From: CAZRUM01 sp964603435
Lineage (GTDB): Bacteria; Patescibacteriota; Patescibacteriia; Magasanikbacterales; UBA922
Direction: 5' to 3'
DNA: 11,749 nucleotides
Assembly: GCA_964603435.1 (NCBI GenBank)
Contig: CAZRUM010000031.1
Location: 1-11,749 of the forward strand
The notes under the pieces were generated by a model. That model did not search any database. It saw only the letters and a list, made by a program, of their open reading frames with translations, and was not told the DNA's origin. Positions 1 to 6,279 of this stretch are shown here, piece by piece. A program made the translations under genes and the position numbers. Within the stretch, counting starts at the first letter, position 1, and every line of letters starts with the position of its first letter.

Positions 1-2
1 TT

Positions 3-2192
3 TCTCATCAAAATCTTATTACTTTTTATGTCGCCACTCCTACACGTTGGCAAAATTTTATTGAAGAACAAATTCACGCTCAATTTCCTTATGCCCAAAT
101 TGAAGAAATGACTGACTATAATATTTTTACTGAAAAAAGTACTATCGTAGGAGCTTATATTGATAATAAAAAGAAAGATATTTTTCCTTTCAAGACTTAC
201 AAAGAATCTGATTCTGATCCTTTATCCTCTCTTTTGAATGTTTTAGCTCGAGCTCACACTGATAACTCGGCTATGGCTATTCAATATGTTGTACGTTCCG
301 CTCATAGAAAATGGCGTCGCAAAGGCATAAAAATTGTTCGTGAAGTGAGGAAAGGAGAAAAATTTGAAAAAGTAGCCATGCAATCTAGCTTTATGCGTAG
401 TTTTAGTAAAGTTGCTAAAGAATTTGGAAAAGCTTTTCAAAAACAAGAACCACAAGAAATGGGTGGAAAAGAAAATTATCAGCTCTCACCATTGGAAGAA
501 GAAATGTTAAAAGGCATAGAAGAAAAACTTTCCAAAGGTGGTATGGATGTTTGTATTCGTTTGCTTAGTGCTTCGGATAATCCAGAACTAGCTCAGATGA
601 ATCTAGATAATATGGTAAATGCTTTTGCTCAGTACAATCATTATCGCTATGGTAATGAATTTTATGCCGCTGTGCCTAGATCTCAAAGTACTATCATTTC
701 GGATTTTATTTATCGTTCATTCAATGAAAAACGCCAGGTTGTTTTGAACACAGAAGAAATGGCAGGACTCTGGCATCCACCACTTCACTCCACTGAGGCG
801 CCAAATATAAAATGGTTAGCTGGTCGTACCGCTCCCCCACCAGCCAATCTTCCAAAAGAAGGTTTGGAACTTGGTTATGTAGAATACCGCGGACAAAAAG
901 TAAATGTAAAAATGAAAGAAGCCGACCGCCGTCGTCATCTTTATATTATTGGTAAATCTGGTGGTGGTAAATCTGTCTTTATCTCTCGTCTAGCTGTGCA
1001 AGATATCAAAGCTGGTAAAGGTGTTTGTGTGGTAGATCCTCACGGGGATTTGGTTGAATATATTTTAGAACATATTCCAAAAGAACGCGCTGATGATGTT
1101 ATTATTTTCAACCCTTCAGATCTAGATCGTCCACTTGGTATCAACATGTTACAAGCTAAATCTGACGACCAAAAAGATTTTGCCGTACAGGAAATGATTT
1201 CTATTTTTTATAAATTATTTCCACCAGAAATGGTCGGTCCAATGTTTGAACACAACATGAGAAATGTAATGCTTACTCTAATGGCAGACTTGAGTAATCC
1301 AGGTACCATTATCGATATTCCCCGCATGTTTACCGATGATGACTATGTACAGACGTATATGAAAAAATTAAAAGATCCAGTAGTACGTGCTTTCTGGGAA
1401 AAAGAAATGGCCAAAACCAGTGACTTCCACAAATCTGAAATGCTTGGTTATTTAATTTCAAAAGTTGGTCGTTTTGTTGGCAATGAGATGATGAGAAATA
1501 TCATGGGTCAACAAAAATCTAGTTTCAGCTTCCGTGAAGTCATGGACAAGAAAAAAATCTTACTTGTCAATCTAGCCAAAGGTACCACAGGTGAGATAAA
1601 TGCCAAACTTCTTGGTCTAATTGTCGTGGCCAAGCTCCAAATGGCTGCTATGGGTAGGGCTGATATGGCTGAAGAAGATCGTGAAGATTTTTATCTATAT
1701 ATCGATGAGTTCCAAAACTTTGTGACAGACTCTATTTCAACTATTTTATCAGAAGCTCGCAAATACAAACTTGACTTGACTATTGCCCATCAATATATGG
1801 GACAACTAGTAGACGACAAAGGTAAAAGCGCAATTCGTGATGCTGTGCTTGGTAACGTCGGTACTATTTGCTCTGCTCGTGTTGGTCCTGATGATGCAGA
1901 AATTCTTGCCAAAGAATTTGCACCTACTTTTGGATCATACGATTTGATAAATGCCCCAAGGTTTGCTTGGTACACCAAGCTTTTAATTGACAATACTGCC
2001 TCCCGACCTTTCCTTATGAAAACTTTTCCAGCAGAAGAAGGCAACAAAGAGTTAGCAGCCGCTATCAAAGAGCTCTCTCGTCTCAAATATGGACGTGACA
2101 AGGCGATTGTAGAGGCAGAGATAATGGAACGCACAAAACTAGATCAAGGCGTCGGAGAAAGCAAAGACGACATGATAGAGGCATCGCTGTAA
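3..2192 (+). CDS. VirD4/TraG-like type IV coupling ATPase, 5'-truncated by window edge
   Basis: This is a P-loop ATPase of the conjugative coupling protein / HerA superfamily, which pumps or docks DNA at an envelope channel. The frame is open from base 3 through 35 codons before the first ATG at 108, and those codons read like family sequence (FYVATPTRWQNFIEEQ, QFPYAQIEEMTDY), so the true start lies upstream and ATG108 is not the start. Counting from that Met, Walker A is GKSGGGKS at 282-289, a VVDPHGDL motif lies at 308-315, and the Walker B region is YLYIDEFQNF at 529-538 with D533 and E534. An SEARKYKLDLTIAHQY stretch at 548-563 matches the TraD/TraG motif after Walker B. The N-terminal ~250 residues resemble the extra domain common in Patescibacteria versions. 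No relaxase or mating-channel gene is visible here, so DNA uptake, conjugation and chromosome handling all remain possible. It ends in TAA. Family assignment is firm; exact role is inferred. Confidence 0.88.
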   Translation, partial: SHQNLITFYVATPTRWQNFIEEQIHAQFPYAQIEEMTDYNIFTEKSTIVGAYIDNKKKDIFPFKTYKESDSDPLSSLLNVLARAHTDNSAMAIQYVVRSAHRKWRRKGIKIVREVRKGEKFEKVAMQSSFMRSFSKVAKEFGKAFQKQEPQEMGGKENYQLSPLEEEMLKGIEEKLSKGGMDVCIRLLSASDNPELAQMNLDNMVNAFAQYNHYRYGNEFYAAVPRSQSTIISDFIYRSFNEKRQVVLNTEEMAGLWHPPLHSTEAPNIKWLAGRTAPPPANLPKEGLELGYVEYRGQKVNVKMKEADRRRHLYIIGKSGGGKSVFISRLAVQDIKAGKGVCVVDPHGDLVEYILEHIPKERADDVIIFNPSDLDRPLGINMLQAKSDDQKDFAVQEMISIFYKLFPPEMVGPMFEHNMRNVMLTLMADLSNPGTIIDIPRMFTDDDYVQTYMKKLKDPVVRAFWEKEMAKTSDFHKSEMLGYLISKVGRFVGNEMMRNIMGQQKSSFSFREVMDKKKILLVNLAKGTTGEINAKLLGLIVVAKLQMAAMGRADMAEEDREDFYLYIDEFQNFVTDSISTILSEARKYKLDLTIAHQYMGQLVDDKGKSAIRDAVLGNVGTICSARVGPDDAEILAKEFAPTFGSYDLINAPRFAWYTKLLIDNTASRPFLMKTFPAEEGNKELAAAIKELSRLKYGRDKAIVEAEIMERTKLDQGVGESKDDMIEASL

Positions 2193-2227
2193 TCCACATA
2201 TCATCCACTGGATAATAACAACTAAAG

Positions 2228-2256
2228 CTGACACAAAAACAAAAACTTGCTAAAAT
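2228..2256 (+). promoter_or_regulatory. Extended -10 promoter for the 225-aa protein gene
   Basis: A -35-like CTGACA at 2228-2233 is separated by 17 nt from TAAAAT at 2251-2256. The -10 is preceded by TGC, giving an extended -10. Transcription would start near 2263 and leave a leader of about 137 nt before the ATG at 2400. That leader contains the repeats and hairpin listed below. Confidence 0.6.
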
Positions 2257-2259
2257 ATA

Positions 2260-2391
2260 AACATTGATTTCACAGATTAAAATGGATTTCACAGAAATTC
2301 TACAAATGCAATCTAGATAATCAATGTTAAATAAAAACAAAAAGATTACACTCAGTGAAATCTCTTCACAATCAGTGTAATCAATGTTAAA
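2260..2391 (+). repeat. Repeat-rich leader: short direct and inverted modules
   Basis: The gap between the coupling ATPase and the 225-aa gene holds several short related modules. GATTTCACAGA occurs at 2266-2276 and 2285-2295. TAATCAATGTTAAA occurs at 2318-2331 and again at 2378-2391, exactly 60 nt apart. AACATTGATT at 2260-2269 is the reverse complement of the AATCAATGTT inside both copies. GATTACACT and its complement add a hairpin. Similar GATTTCAC/GATTACAC modules are, as I recall, frequent in intergenic DNA of diverse bacteria; function is unknown. No terminator for the upstream gene is visible here. Confidence 0.6.
2344..2382 (+). other. Leader hairpin 17 nt before the ATG at 2400
   Basis: GATTACACT (2344-2352) pairs perfectly with AGTGTAATC (2374-2382). 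Inside it, GTGAA (2355-2359) pairs with TTCAC (2365-2369) around a 5-nt loop. There is no T-run after it, so it is not a terminator. Its place in the predicted leader suggests an mRNA structure affecting stability or translation, which is inference. Confidence 0.5.
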
Positions 2392-2399
2392 AATAAAAT

Positions 2400-3077
2400 A
2401 TGAATTCCATTAGCGATATTTTGGGCAATACAAATGACGATTTAAAAGAAAATGATTCCTCCACTATCGTGCCGATTGTTAACCCCTCTACTGACGACTT
2501 CGGCATAGATGAATCAACTGAAACACTTTTTGATGAAAAAGATGAAGTGGAAGAAAAACCTAACACAGATTTAGACATTACAAAATTAAAATCTACTATC
2601 CACACCATGAAAGATCAGCTAGAGAGTATGTTAAGATTATTAGATGGACAGAAAGTAGAAACATACAAACAAGCTAATCCTGATACGGATATTCTACATA
2701 CTGGTGAAAGAATTGTAGAAGGAGTATTCAATGGAGAAAAGATGGTCGGGGCTGATGGCAAAGAATATCTTGTCCCTGCGAACTATGCTAGCAAATCCAA
2801 ACTAGTTGAGGGCGACATGATGAAGCTCACTATTACCAATGCCGGAAAATTTCTTTATAAACAAATTGGTCCAATTGAAAGAAAAAGTCTGATTGGAGAA
2901 ATCGTTTCTGATGGCGAACAATACTCCGTCACAGTTGACGGACATACCTACAAAGTCCTTACTGCTTCTGTCACTTTTTTCAAAGGTAAGTCTGGTGACG
3001 AAGCTATTATTCTCGTTCCACAGGACGGACAGAGTGACTGGGCTGCCGTAGATAATATTATTACTTCCGCCACCTAA
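2400..3077 (+). CDS. Conserved acidic Patescibacteria-type protein (often labelled L7/L12-like)
   Basis: This is a 225-aa soluble protein with no signal peptide or membrane segment. Residues 11-55 are strongly acidic and look disordered. Residues 58-83 could form a short coiled coil (ITKLKSTIHTMKDQLESM). Residues 99-221 form a glycine-punctuated beta-rich domain with the phrases GERIVEGVFNGEKMVG, YLVPANYASKSKLVEGD, YKQIGPIERK and YKVLTASVTFFKG. I recognise this C-terminal pattern from Patescibacteria proteins annotated, probably by weak similarity, as ribosomal protein L7/L12; I see no real L7/L12 C-terminal domain, so that name should not be trusted. The start at 2400 has no clear Shine-Dalgarno and follows an A/T-rich stretch. 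The gene lies downstream of the coupling ATPase with its own promoter, and its TAA stop is inside the first unit of a tandem repeat. Function unknown. Confidence 0.75.
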   Translation: MNSISDILGNTNDDLKENDSSTIVPIVNPSTDDFGIDESTETLFDEKDEVEEKPNTDLDITKLKSTIHTMKDQLESMLRLLDGQKVETYKQANPDTDILHTGERIVEGVFNGEKMVGADGKEYLVPANYASKSKLVEGDMMKLTITNAGKFLYKQIGPIERKSLIGEIVSDGEQYSVTVDGHTYKVLTASVTFFKGKSGDEAIILVPQDGQSDWAAVDNIITSAT

Positions 3078-3117
3078 CCACCTAATCACTTTACCACCTA
3101 ACCACATAACCACCTAT
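3070..3117 (+). repeat. 8-bp tandem repeat, six units, consensus CCACCTAA
   Basis: Six consecutive 8-base units run from 3070 to 3117: CCACCTAA, CCACCTAA, TCACTTTA, CCACCTAA, CCACATAA, CCACCTAT. Unit 1 carries the TAA stop of the preceding gene (3075-3077). Unit 6 is the ascending arm of the terminator hairpin. On the other strand the unit reads TTAGGTGG. Confidence 0.8.
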
Positions 3118-3131
3118 TCAGGTGGTTTTTT
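3108..3131 (+). terminator. Rho-independent terminator of the 225-aa gene
   Basis: AACCACCT (3108-3115) pairs with AGGTGGTT (3120-3127) around the loop ATTC, and a run of six T covers 3126-3131. The next promoter begins two bases later. Its stem is nearly the same as that of the terminator at 4121-4148. Confidence 0.9.
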
Positions 3132-3132
3132 G

Positions 3133-3161
3133 TTGACTTTTCAACTTCGAAATGCTAACAT
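3133..3161 (+). promoter_or_regulatory. Sigma70-like promoter for the two-gene membrane protein island
   Basis: TTGACT at 3133-3138 and TAACAT at 3156-3161 are separated by exactly 17 nt. This is among the strongest -35 matches in the window and sits directly after the upstream terminator. Transcription should start near 3168, about 30 nt before the ATG at 3198. Confidence 0.7.
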
Positions 3162-3197
3162 TCTTATGAAACCGAAACTACTAGGTGGAGGAAACCC

Positions 3198-3620
3198 ATG
3201 CTCGGCATCTACCTTGACTCTTTTCAGTTCGGCGTTCTGTGCATGTTAGCCTGCGCCATCTCTGTAGCAGGTCTATTCGGCACACTGTTCAACGTAAGCG
3301 ACAGCCTACGAATCATCCGCGAAAATAAGAACTTCGGGTGGGAGAGAGAGTGGAAAGCAAAGATTCTCACCTTCTCTGGAGGAGTGCTGTTTCTATGGGC
3401 GTACCTCGCGATAAACTTCGACTACACTGTGGGGTCTGCACAGCAGTGGAATAACATGATATTCGAAATTCCACCCACTGTCATGGGATCTTCACTCGTA
3501 TTTGGACTTTCAACCCTATTAATCCTCGTGGCAGCAGAACACCTCACCGTTCAGCTGTATGCCATGAAGAAAGGTAGTATATACGACTCGTCCATCGCCC
3601 CAACCCTACTGCCCTACTAG
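3198..3620 (+). CDS. Small three-span membrane protein, unknown function (island gene 1)
   Basis: This is a 140-aa protein I do not recognise. Hydrophobic segments lie at about 11-32, 55-73 and 96-113. A charged loop (RIIRENKNFGWEREWKAK, about 38-55) joins the first two, and a short polar tail ends in LLPY. The start is well supported: GGAGG at 3187-3191 lies 6 nt before ATG, with the promoter just upstream. The coding DNA is unlike its neighbours: the 60 bases at 3241-3300 contain 32 G+C against 20 in a comparable dnaX line, and codons such as CTC, GGC, ATC and TAC are common. Gene 2 follows after 45 bases with a very similar start context, so the two are probably cotranscribed. The pattern around TM2 (ILTFSGGVLFL here, WIMSFASGLFL in gene 2) suggests distant paralogy. 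Recent acquisition is inferred from composition. Not an obvious transporter, holin or toxin. Confidence 0.75.
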   Translation: MLGIYLDSFQFGVLCMLACAISVAGLFGTLFNVSDSLRIIRENKNFGWEREWKAKILTFSGGVLFLWAYLAINFDYTVGSAQQWNNMIFEIPPTVMGSSLVFGLSTLLILVAAEHLTVQLYAMKKGSIYDSSIAPTLLPY

Positions 3621-3665
3621 GAGACCTCGCCGTAGTACAAACAAACAGCGGGTAGGAGAAAACCC

Positions 3666-4055
3666 ATGAACTTGGCTCAGCAGCTATCTCAGATTAGCGA
3701 AAAAATGGCAGGTACCACGGCTCTGGTCATCTTTATCGCGTGCCTCGTAGCCATACTGGTTCCACTGATCCTCTTCAGAGGACTCTCCACCACACTTCTC
3801 CGGTTCCTACGAGATGGTGACATCCGTTGGAAATCGAACACGAAACTCTGGATCATGTCGTTCGCCAGCGGACTCTTTTTACTGATCATGCTAAAGAGTG
3901 TGACGTGGGTAACGATAGCCCTCACCCTACTCGGCATGACAGGTCTGACCACAGAGTTCTTCCTCTTGCTTACACCGCGTCTGAGCAAGTACATCACCAA
4001 CGAACCGCTCGGACCAATCCACCTTTCTTCCACCAAGGAGATCATCACGCCGTAG
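3666..4055 (+). CDS. Small membrane protein, unknown function (island gene 2)
   Basis: This is a 129-aa protein I do not recognise. Hydrophobic segments lie at about 17-38, 60-76 and 78-103, with a basic loop (RFLRDGDIRWKSNTK, 46-60) between the first two. That layout of TM, charged loop with tryptophan, TM, TM, polar tail is shared with the preceding gene. AGGAG at 3654-3658 lies 7 nt before ATG, and the bases GAAAACCC directly before the start mirror GAAACCC before gene 1. The motif GCCGTAG follows gene 1 (3629-3635) and overlaps the stop of this gene (4049-4055). The DNA is also G+C-rich. A hairpin overlaps the stop and a strong terminator closes the unit. A paired membrane complex is a reasonable guess from the shared transcript, but nothing in the sequence shows a substrate. 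Confidence 0.72.
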   Translation: MNLAQQLSQISEKMAGTTALVIFIACLVAILVPLILFRGLSTTLLRFLRDGDIRWKSNTKLWIMSFASGLFLLIMLKSVTWVTIALTLLGMTGLTTEFFLLLTPRLSKYITNEPLGPIHLSSTKEIITP

Positions 4056-4077
4056 CACCCTCCCTCCCCGCTACGGC
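4049..4077 (+). other. Perfect 8-bp inverted repeat overlapping the island stop codon
   Basis: GCCGTAGC (4049-4056) pairs with GCTACGGC (4070-4077) across a 13-nt pyrimidine-rich loop. The TAG stop of island gene 2 is within the left arm. A short T-run (4087-4090) follows at some distance, so this could be an auxiliary terminator or a 3' stabilising hairpin. The main terminator is at 4121-4148. Confidence 0.5.
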
Positions 4078-4120
4078 CCCCTTCCCTTTTGTATTTAGAT
4101 TTTGAATATAGAAGAGAATT

Positions 4121-4148
4121 AAAAAACCACCCTACTGGGTGGTTTTTT
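4121..4148. terminator. Strong bidirectional terminator between island and SWIB gene
   Basis: AAAAAACCACCC (4121-4132) and GGGTGGTTTTTT (4137-4148) form a perfect 12-bp stem with loop TACT. It has T6 on the + strand and T6 on the - strand. It serves the island on the + strand and the convergent SWIB gene, whose stop is at 4163, on the - strand. Confidence 0.92.
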
Positions 4149-4162
4149 GTTTGTCTGAGAAT

Positions 4163-4432
4163 TTATTTTTTATCAGGATCTGTGATATGTGGTGAAACCA
4201 ATTTTGTCATTTCAAACATGTTTACTTCTTTTTTACCAAACAATGGCATTAGAAGGTCATCTGCAAAAATGTTTCTTTTGTTTTCTGGATTTTGTAGATC
4301 ATGTTTCTTGATGTATTCCCAAAGTTTCTTTACTACTTGAGAACGTGCCATAGGTCCTTTACCTACAACGGCTTCTAGCTCTGCTGAAAGGTTCAATGGC
4401 TTTAGCAAGGCTGGGTTAGCTTTTCTTGGCAT
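4163..4432 (-). CDS. Stand-alone SWIB/MDM2 domain protein
   Basis: This 89-aa protein is essentially one SWIB domain, a fold found in eukaryotic chromatin remodelling subunits, chlamydial DNA topoisomerase/SWIB proteins and many Patescibacteria. Diagnostic phrases are LSAELEAVVGKG, MARSQVVKKLWEYIKKHDLQ, NKRNIFADDLLMPLFGK and VNMFEMTKLVSPHI. Likely roles are DNA or protein binding in the nucleoid; a precise function is not established. The frame can be extended 12 codons to a GTG at 4468, but the promoter puts the transcription start at about 4466, so the ATG at 4430-4432 followed by PRKANPALLKPL is the better start. It is divergent from dnaX and ends against the bidirectional terminator. Confidence 0.87.
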   Translation of the reverse strand: MPRKANPALLKPLNLSAELEAVVGKGPMARSQVVKKLWEYIKKHDLQNPENKRNIFADDLLMPLFGKKEVNMFEMTKLVSPHITDPDKK

Positions 4433-4472
4433 AAGATTTTCTATTAAGATTAAATCTTGAATTAACACCTAC

Positions 4473-4501
4473 AGTATAGCATATACCTCTCCTAAGGGCA
4501 A
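4473..4501 (-). promoter_or_regulatory. Promoter of the SWIB gene
   Basis: Reading the - strand, TTGCCC (4501-4496), a 17-nt spacer and TATACT (4478-4473) form a good sigma70-like promoter. TGC precedes the -10. Start would be near 4466, giving about a 34-nt leader to the ATG at 4432 and excluding the upstream GTG. Confidence 0.65.
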
Positions 4502-4552
4502 CAGGGAGAAGGGCTCCTGTGTATATCTCTTAAAATGTTAAAAAAACACAGC

Positions 4553-4581
4553 TTTACCACATCACAAAATTAAGCTATAAT
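4553..4581 (+). promoter_or_regulatory. Promoter of the dnaX transcription unit
   Basis: TTTACC (4553-4558), a 17-nt spacer and a perfect TATAAT (4576-4581). Start is expected near 4588, leaving a leader of about 52 nt. No other promoter is evident before the genes at 6280 and 7035, which follow in gaps of 17 and 8 nt. Confidence 0.72.
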
Positions 4582-4602
4582 ACTCACGAATTTTATTCGC
4601 AT

Positions 4603-4616
4603 AATTCATATGAATT
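4603..4616. promoter_or_regulatory. 14-bp perfect palindrome in the dnaX leader
   Basis: AATTCATATGAATT is a perfect palindrome about 15 nt downstream of the predicted start of transcription and 23 nt before the dnaX ATG. The position would suit an operator for a dimeric repressor. Because it is all A/T except two bases, chance is a real alternative. Confidence 0.35.
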
Positions 4617-4639
4617 AGTATATTAGCATCACATTTTTT

Positions 4640-6262
4640 ATGGCACTATATCACAAATACAGACCTCAAACTTTCAAGGATGTTATTGGACAAGACCATA
4701 TTGTCAGAACTCTCTCAAACCAAGTAAGTCATAACAAAGTTGCTCATGCTTATCTTTTTTCTGGTCCTAGAGGTGTAGGTAAAACTACTTTGGCAAGAAT
4801 ATTAGCCAAGACTGTCAATTGCGAAAACAGGAAGGATGGAACAGACGAACCTTGCAATAAATGCGGTTCTTGCGAAGAAATTAGTATCTCTCGCTCTATT
4901 GATGTTATAGAAATAGATGCTGCCTCCCATACTGGCGTAGACAATGTCCGTGAAAATATTATTGATAATGCCCAATTCAAACCAACCAAATCAAAATACA
5001 AAGTCTTTATAATTGACGAAGTACACATGCTTTCCACTAGTGCTTTTAATGCACTCTTGAAAACTCTAGAAGAACCACCTGGGCATGTTATCTTTATCCT
5101 AGCTACGACTGAGTTGCACAAACTTCCAGAGACTATTGTCTCTCGTTGTCAACGTTTCAACTATCATAAAGTTGGCCACGACACCATGAAAAGTCATATT
5201 AATAATATTGCCAAAGCCGAAAGTATCAAAGTTGAAAAAGAAGTGGTAGAAAGAATTGTCAATAAAAGCGACGGTTGTGTGCGTGATGCTGTCAGTCTGC
5301 TGGATCAAATCATGGCGACAGGAGAAAAGACCATTACAGCTGATGTAGCTTCCTTAGTATTACCAACTACAAATATAGAAAAAACTCTTGAATTTGTCAC
5401 AGCTCTTATAAACAAAAATCTAGAGGATGGTCTTATCACTATAAATAGTTTAGTAAACGACGGGGTCAACTTACCTCAATTTGCTCATGACACTGTAGAA
5501 CTCTTGCGTATTATGATGGTGACAAAAGGTACTCAGAAAATTGAAGGTTTGGGAATTGATCTAGACGATACAAGCAAAAAAGATTTGAACAAACTAAATG
5601 ACATCATTACACACTTAGACCTAGTCAGACTGATTGACTTGATGATGAAACGCTCAGGACAAATAAAATCTGCTCCCTTGCCACAGCTTCCTTTGGAGAT
5701 GGTAGTGATAGAGTGGTGCTCAAATCAGCAATCAGCTTCTAGCAATCAGACTTCAGAGACAGACACAAAAAAAATAGTTACAACTCCCCCATCTGTTGAA
5801 ACACCAAAAAAAGAAAAAGTGGAAAAAATAGAAGAGGAGGAAGTAGTCACTGAGGCTCCAAAAGAAATCATAGAAGAAGAACCTATCCAGAAGACGACTA
5901 TAAAAGAAAAAGTAAAAAATCTTGTTACCAAATCCCCTACTTTTTCTCTAGAAGAAGTGGAAGAAAAATGGAATGAATTCTTACAGAAAATGGAAACACT
6001 TTCTTCTCCTATAATTTTTATCTTGAAAATGGCAACTGCAAAAGCAGTAAGTGGTAACACTTTGCAAATATGCGTAGAATTTAGCTTTCACCAAGACAAA
6101 CTTAATGAGAAAAGTTTTAAAGACGACATGGAAAAGACATTATCTGAAGTGCTTGGCACAAAAGCAAGGATAGAATGTCTAGTAGAACAATCAGAAAAAA
6201 AACAAGAAAGTGAAGACTTACAAAATCTAGCCTCATCCTTTGGTGGAGAGGTTGTTTCTTAA
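4640..6262 (+). CDS. dnaX: DNA polymerase III subunit gamma/tau
   Basis: This 540-aa protein is the clamp-loader ATPase that, with delta and delta', opens the beta clamp at the replication fork; tau also couples polymerases. The AAA+ core is complete: RPQTFKDVIGQ at 8-18, Walker A GPRGVGKTT at 42-50, zinc-binding C61, C72, C75 and C78, Walker B IIDEVH at 124-129, sensor 1 ATTE at 155-158, and the SRC arginine finger at 168-170. Domain III ends near 365. A charged, low-complexity linker (about 366-430) leads to a C-terminal domain beginning FSLEEVEEKWNEF. The ATG at 4640 lacks a Shine-Dalgarno but fits the family N-terminus (MALYHKYRPQTF). Two A_AAA_AAA runs sit in frame at the domain III/linker junction. 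The usual downstream ybaB-recR genes are absent; an unknown gene follows after 17 nt. Confidence 0.96.
   Translation: MALYHKYRPQTFKDVIGQDHIVRTLSNQVSHNKVAHAYLFSGPRGVGKTTLARILAKTVNCENRKDGTDEPCNKCGSCEEISISRSIDVIEIDAASHTGVDNVRENIIDNAQFKPTKSKYKVFIIDEVHMLSTSAFNALLKTLEEPPGHVIFILATTELHKLPETIVSRCQRFNYHKVGHDTMKSHINNIAKAESIKVEKEVVERIVNKSDGCVRDAVSLLDQIMATGEKTITADVASLVLPTTNIEKTLEFVTALINKNLEDGLITINSLVNDGVNLPQFAHDTVELLRIMMVTKGTQKIEGLGIDLDDTSKKDLNKLNDIITHLDLVRLIDLMMKRSGQIKSAPLPQLPLEMVVIEWCSNQQSASSNQTSETDTKKIVTTPPSVETPKKEKVEKIEEEEVVTEAPKEIIEEEPIQKTTIKEKVKNLVTKSPTFSLEEVEEKWNEFLQKMETLSSPIIFILKMATAKAVSGNTLQICVEFSFHQDKLNEKSFKDDMEKTLSEVLGTKARIECLVEQSEKKQESEDLQNLASSFGGEVVS
5767..5774 (+). other. Candidate slippage/-1 frameshift site in dnaX (A8)
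   Basis: The reading frame is ACA AAA AAA ATA, so the phase is A_AAA_AAA, a canonical -1 slippery heptamer inside an A8 run. A -1 shift gives 8 new residues and TGA at 5797-5799, about 386 aa in total. Loss of one A in the transcript gives an immediate TAG. No convincing downstream stem or upstream Shine-Dalgarno stimulator is visible. Confidence 0.4.
5806..5812 (+). other. Second in-phase A7 slippery run in dnaX
   Basis: The frame here is CCA AAA AAA GAA, again A_AAA_AAA followed by G. A -1 shift would end at TGA 5851-5853 after 13 new residues, about 404 aa. It acts as a backup or alternative to the A8 run 39 nt upstream. Confidence 0.35.
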
Positions 6263-6279
6263 ATAAAGAAGATTTAAAT

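Noticed and set aside
108..110. ATG at 108 as the start of the coupling ATPase
   Set aside because: The same frame is open to base 3 and the 35 upstream codons encode family-like sequence, so the gene begins outside the window.
2400..3077. True ribosomal protein L7/L12
   Set aside because: Length is almost twice that of L7/L12 and the conserved L7/L12 C-terminal domain is not visible; only the acidic N-terminus resembles it.
3070..3117. CRISPR-like array
   Set aside because: The units are 8 bp with no spacers, so it is a simple tandem repeat.
3689..4048. Antisense open frame over island gene 2
   Set aside because: It is a shadow of a gene with its own Shine-Dalgarno and promoter; no start signal or protein-like hydrophobic pattern of its own.
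4089..4340. Plus-strand open frame over the SWIB gene
   Set aside because: It crosses the bidirectional terminator hairpin and is antisense to a recognised domain.
4433..4468. GTG at 4468 as the SWIB start (12 extra residues)
   Set aside because: The predicted transcript begins at about 4466, after this codon, and the extra residues are not SWIB-like.
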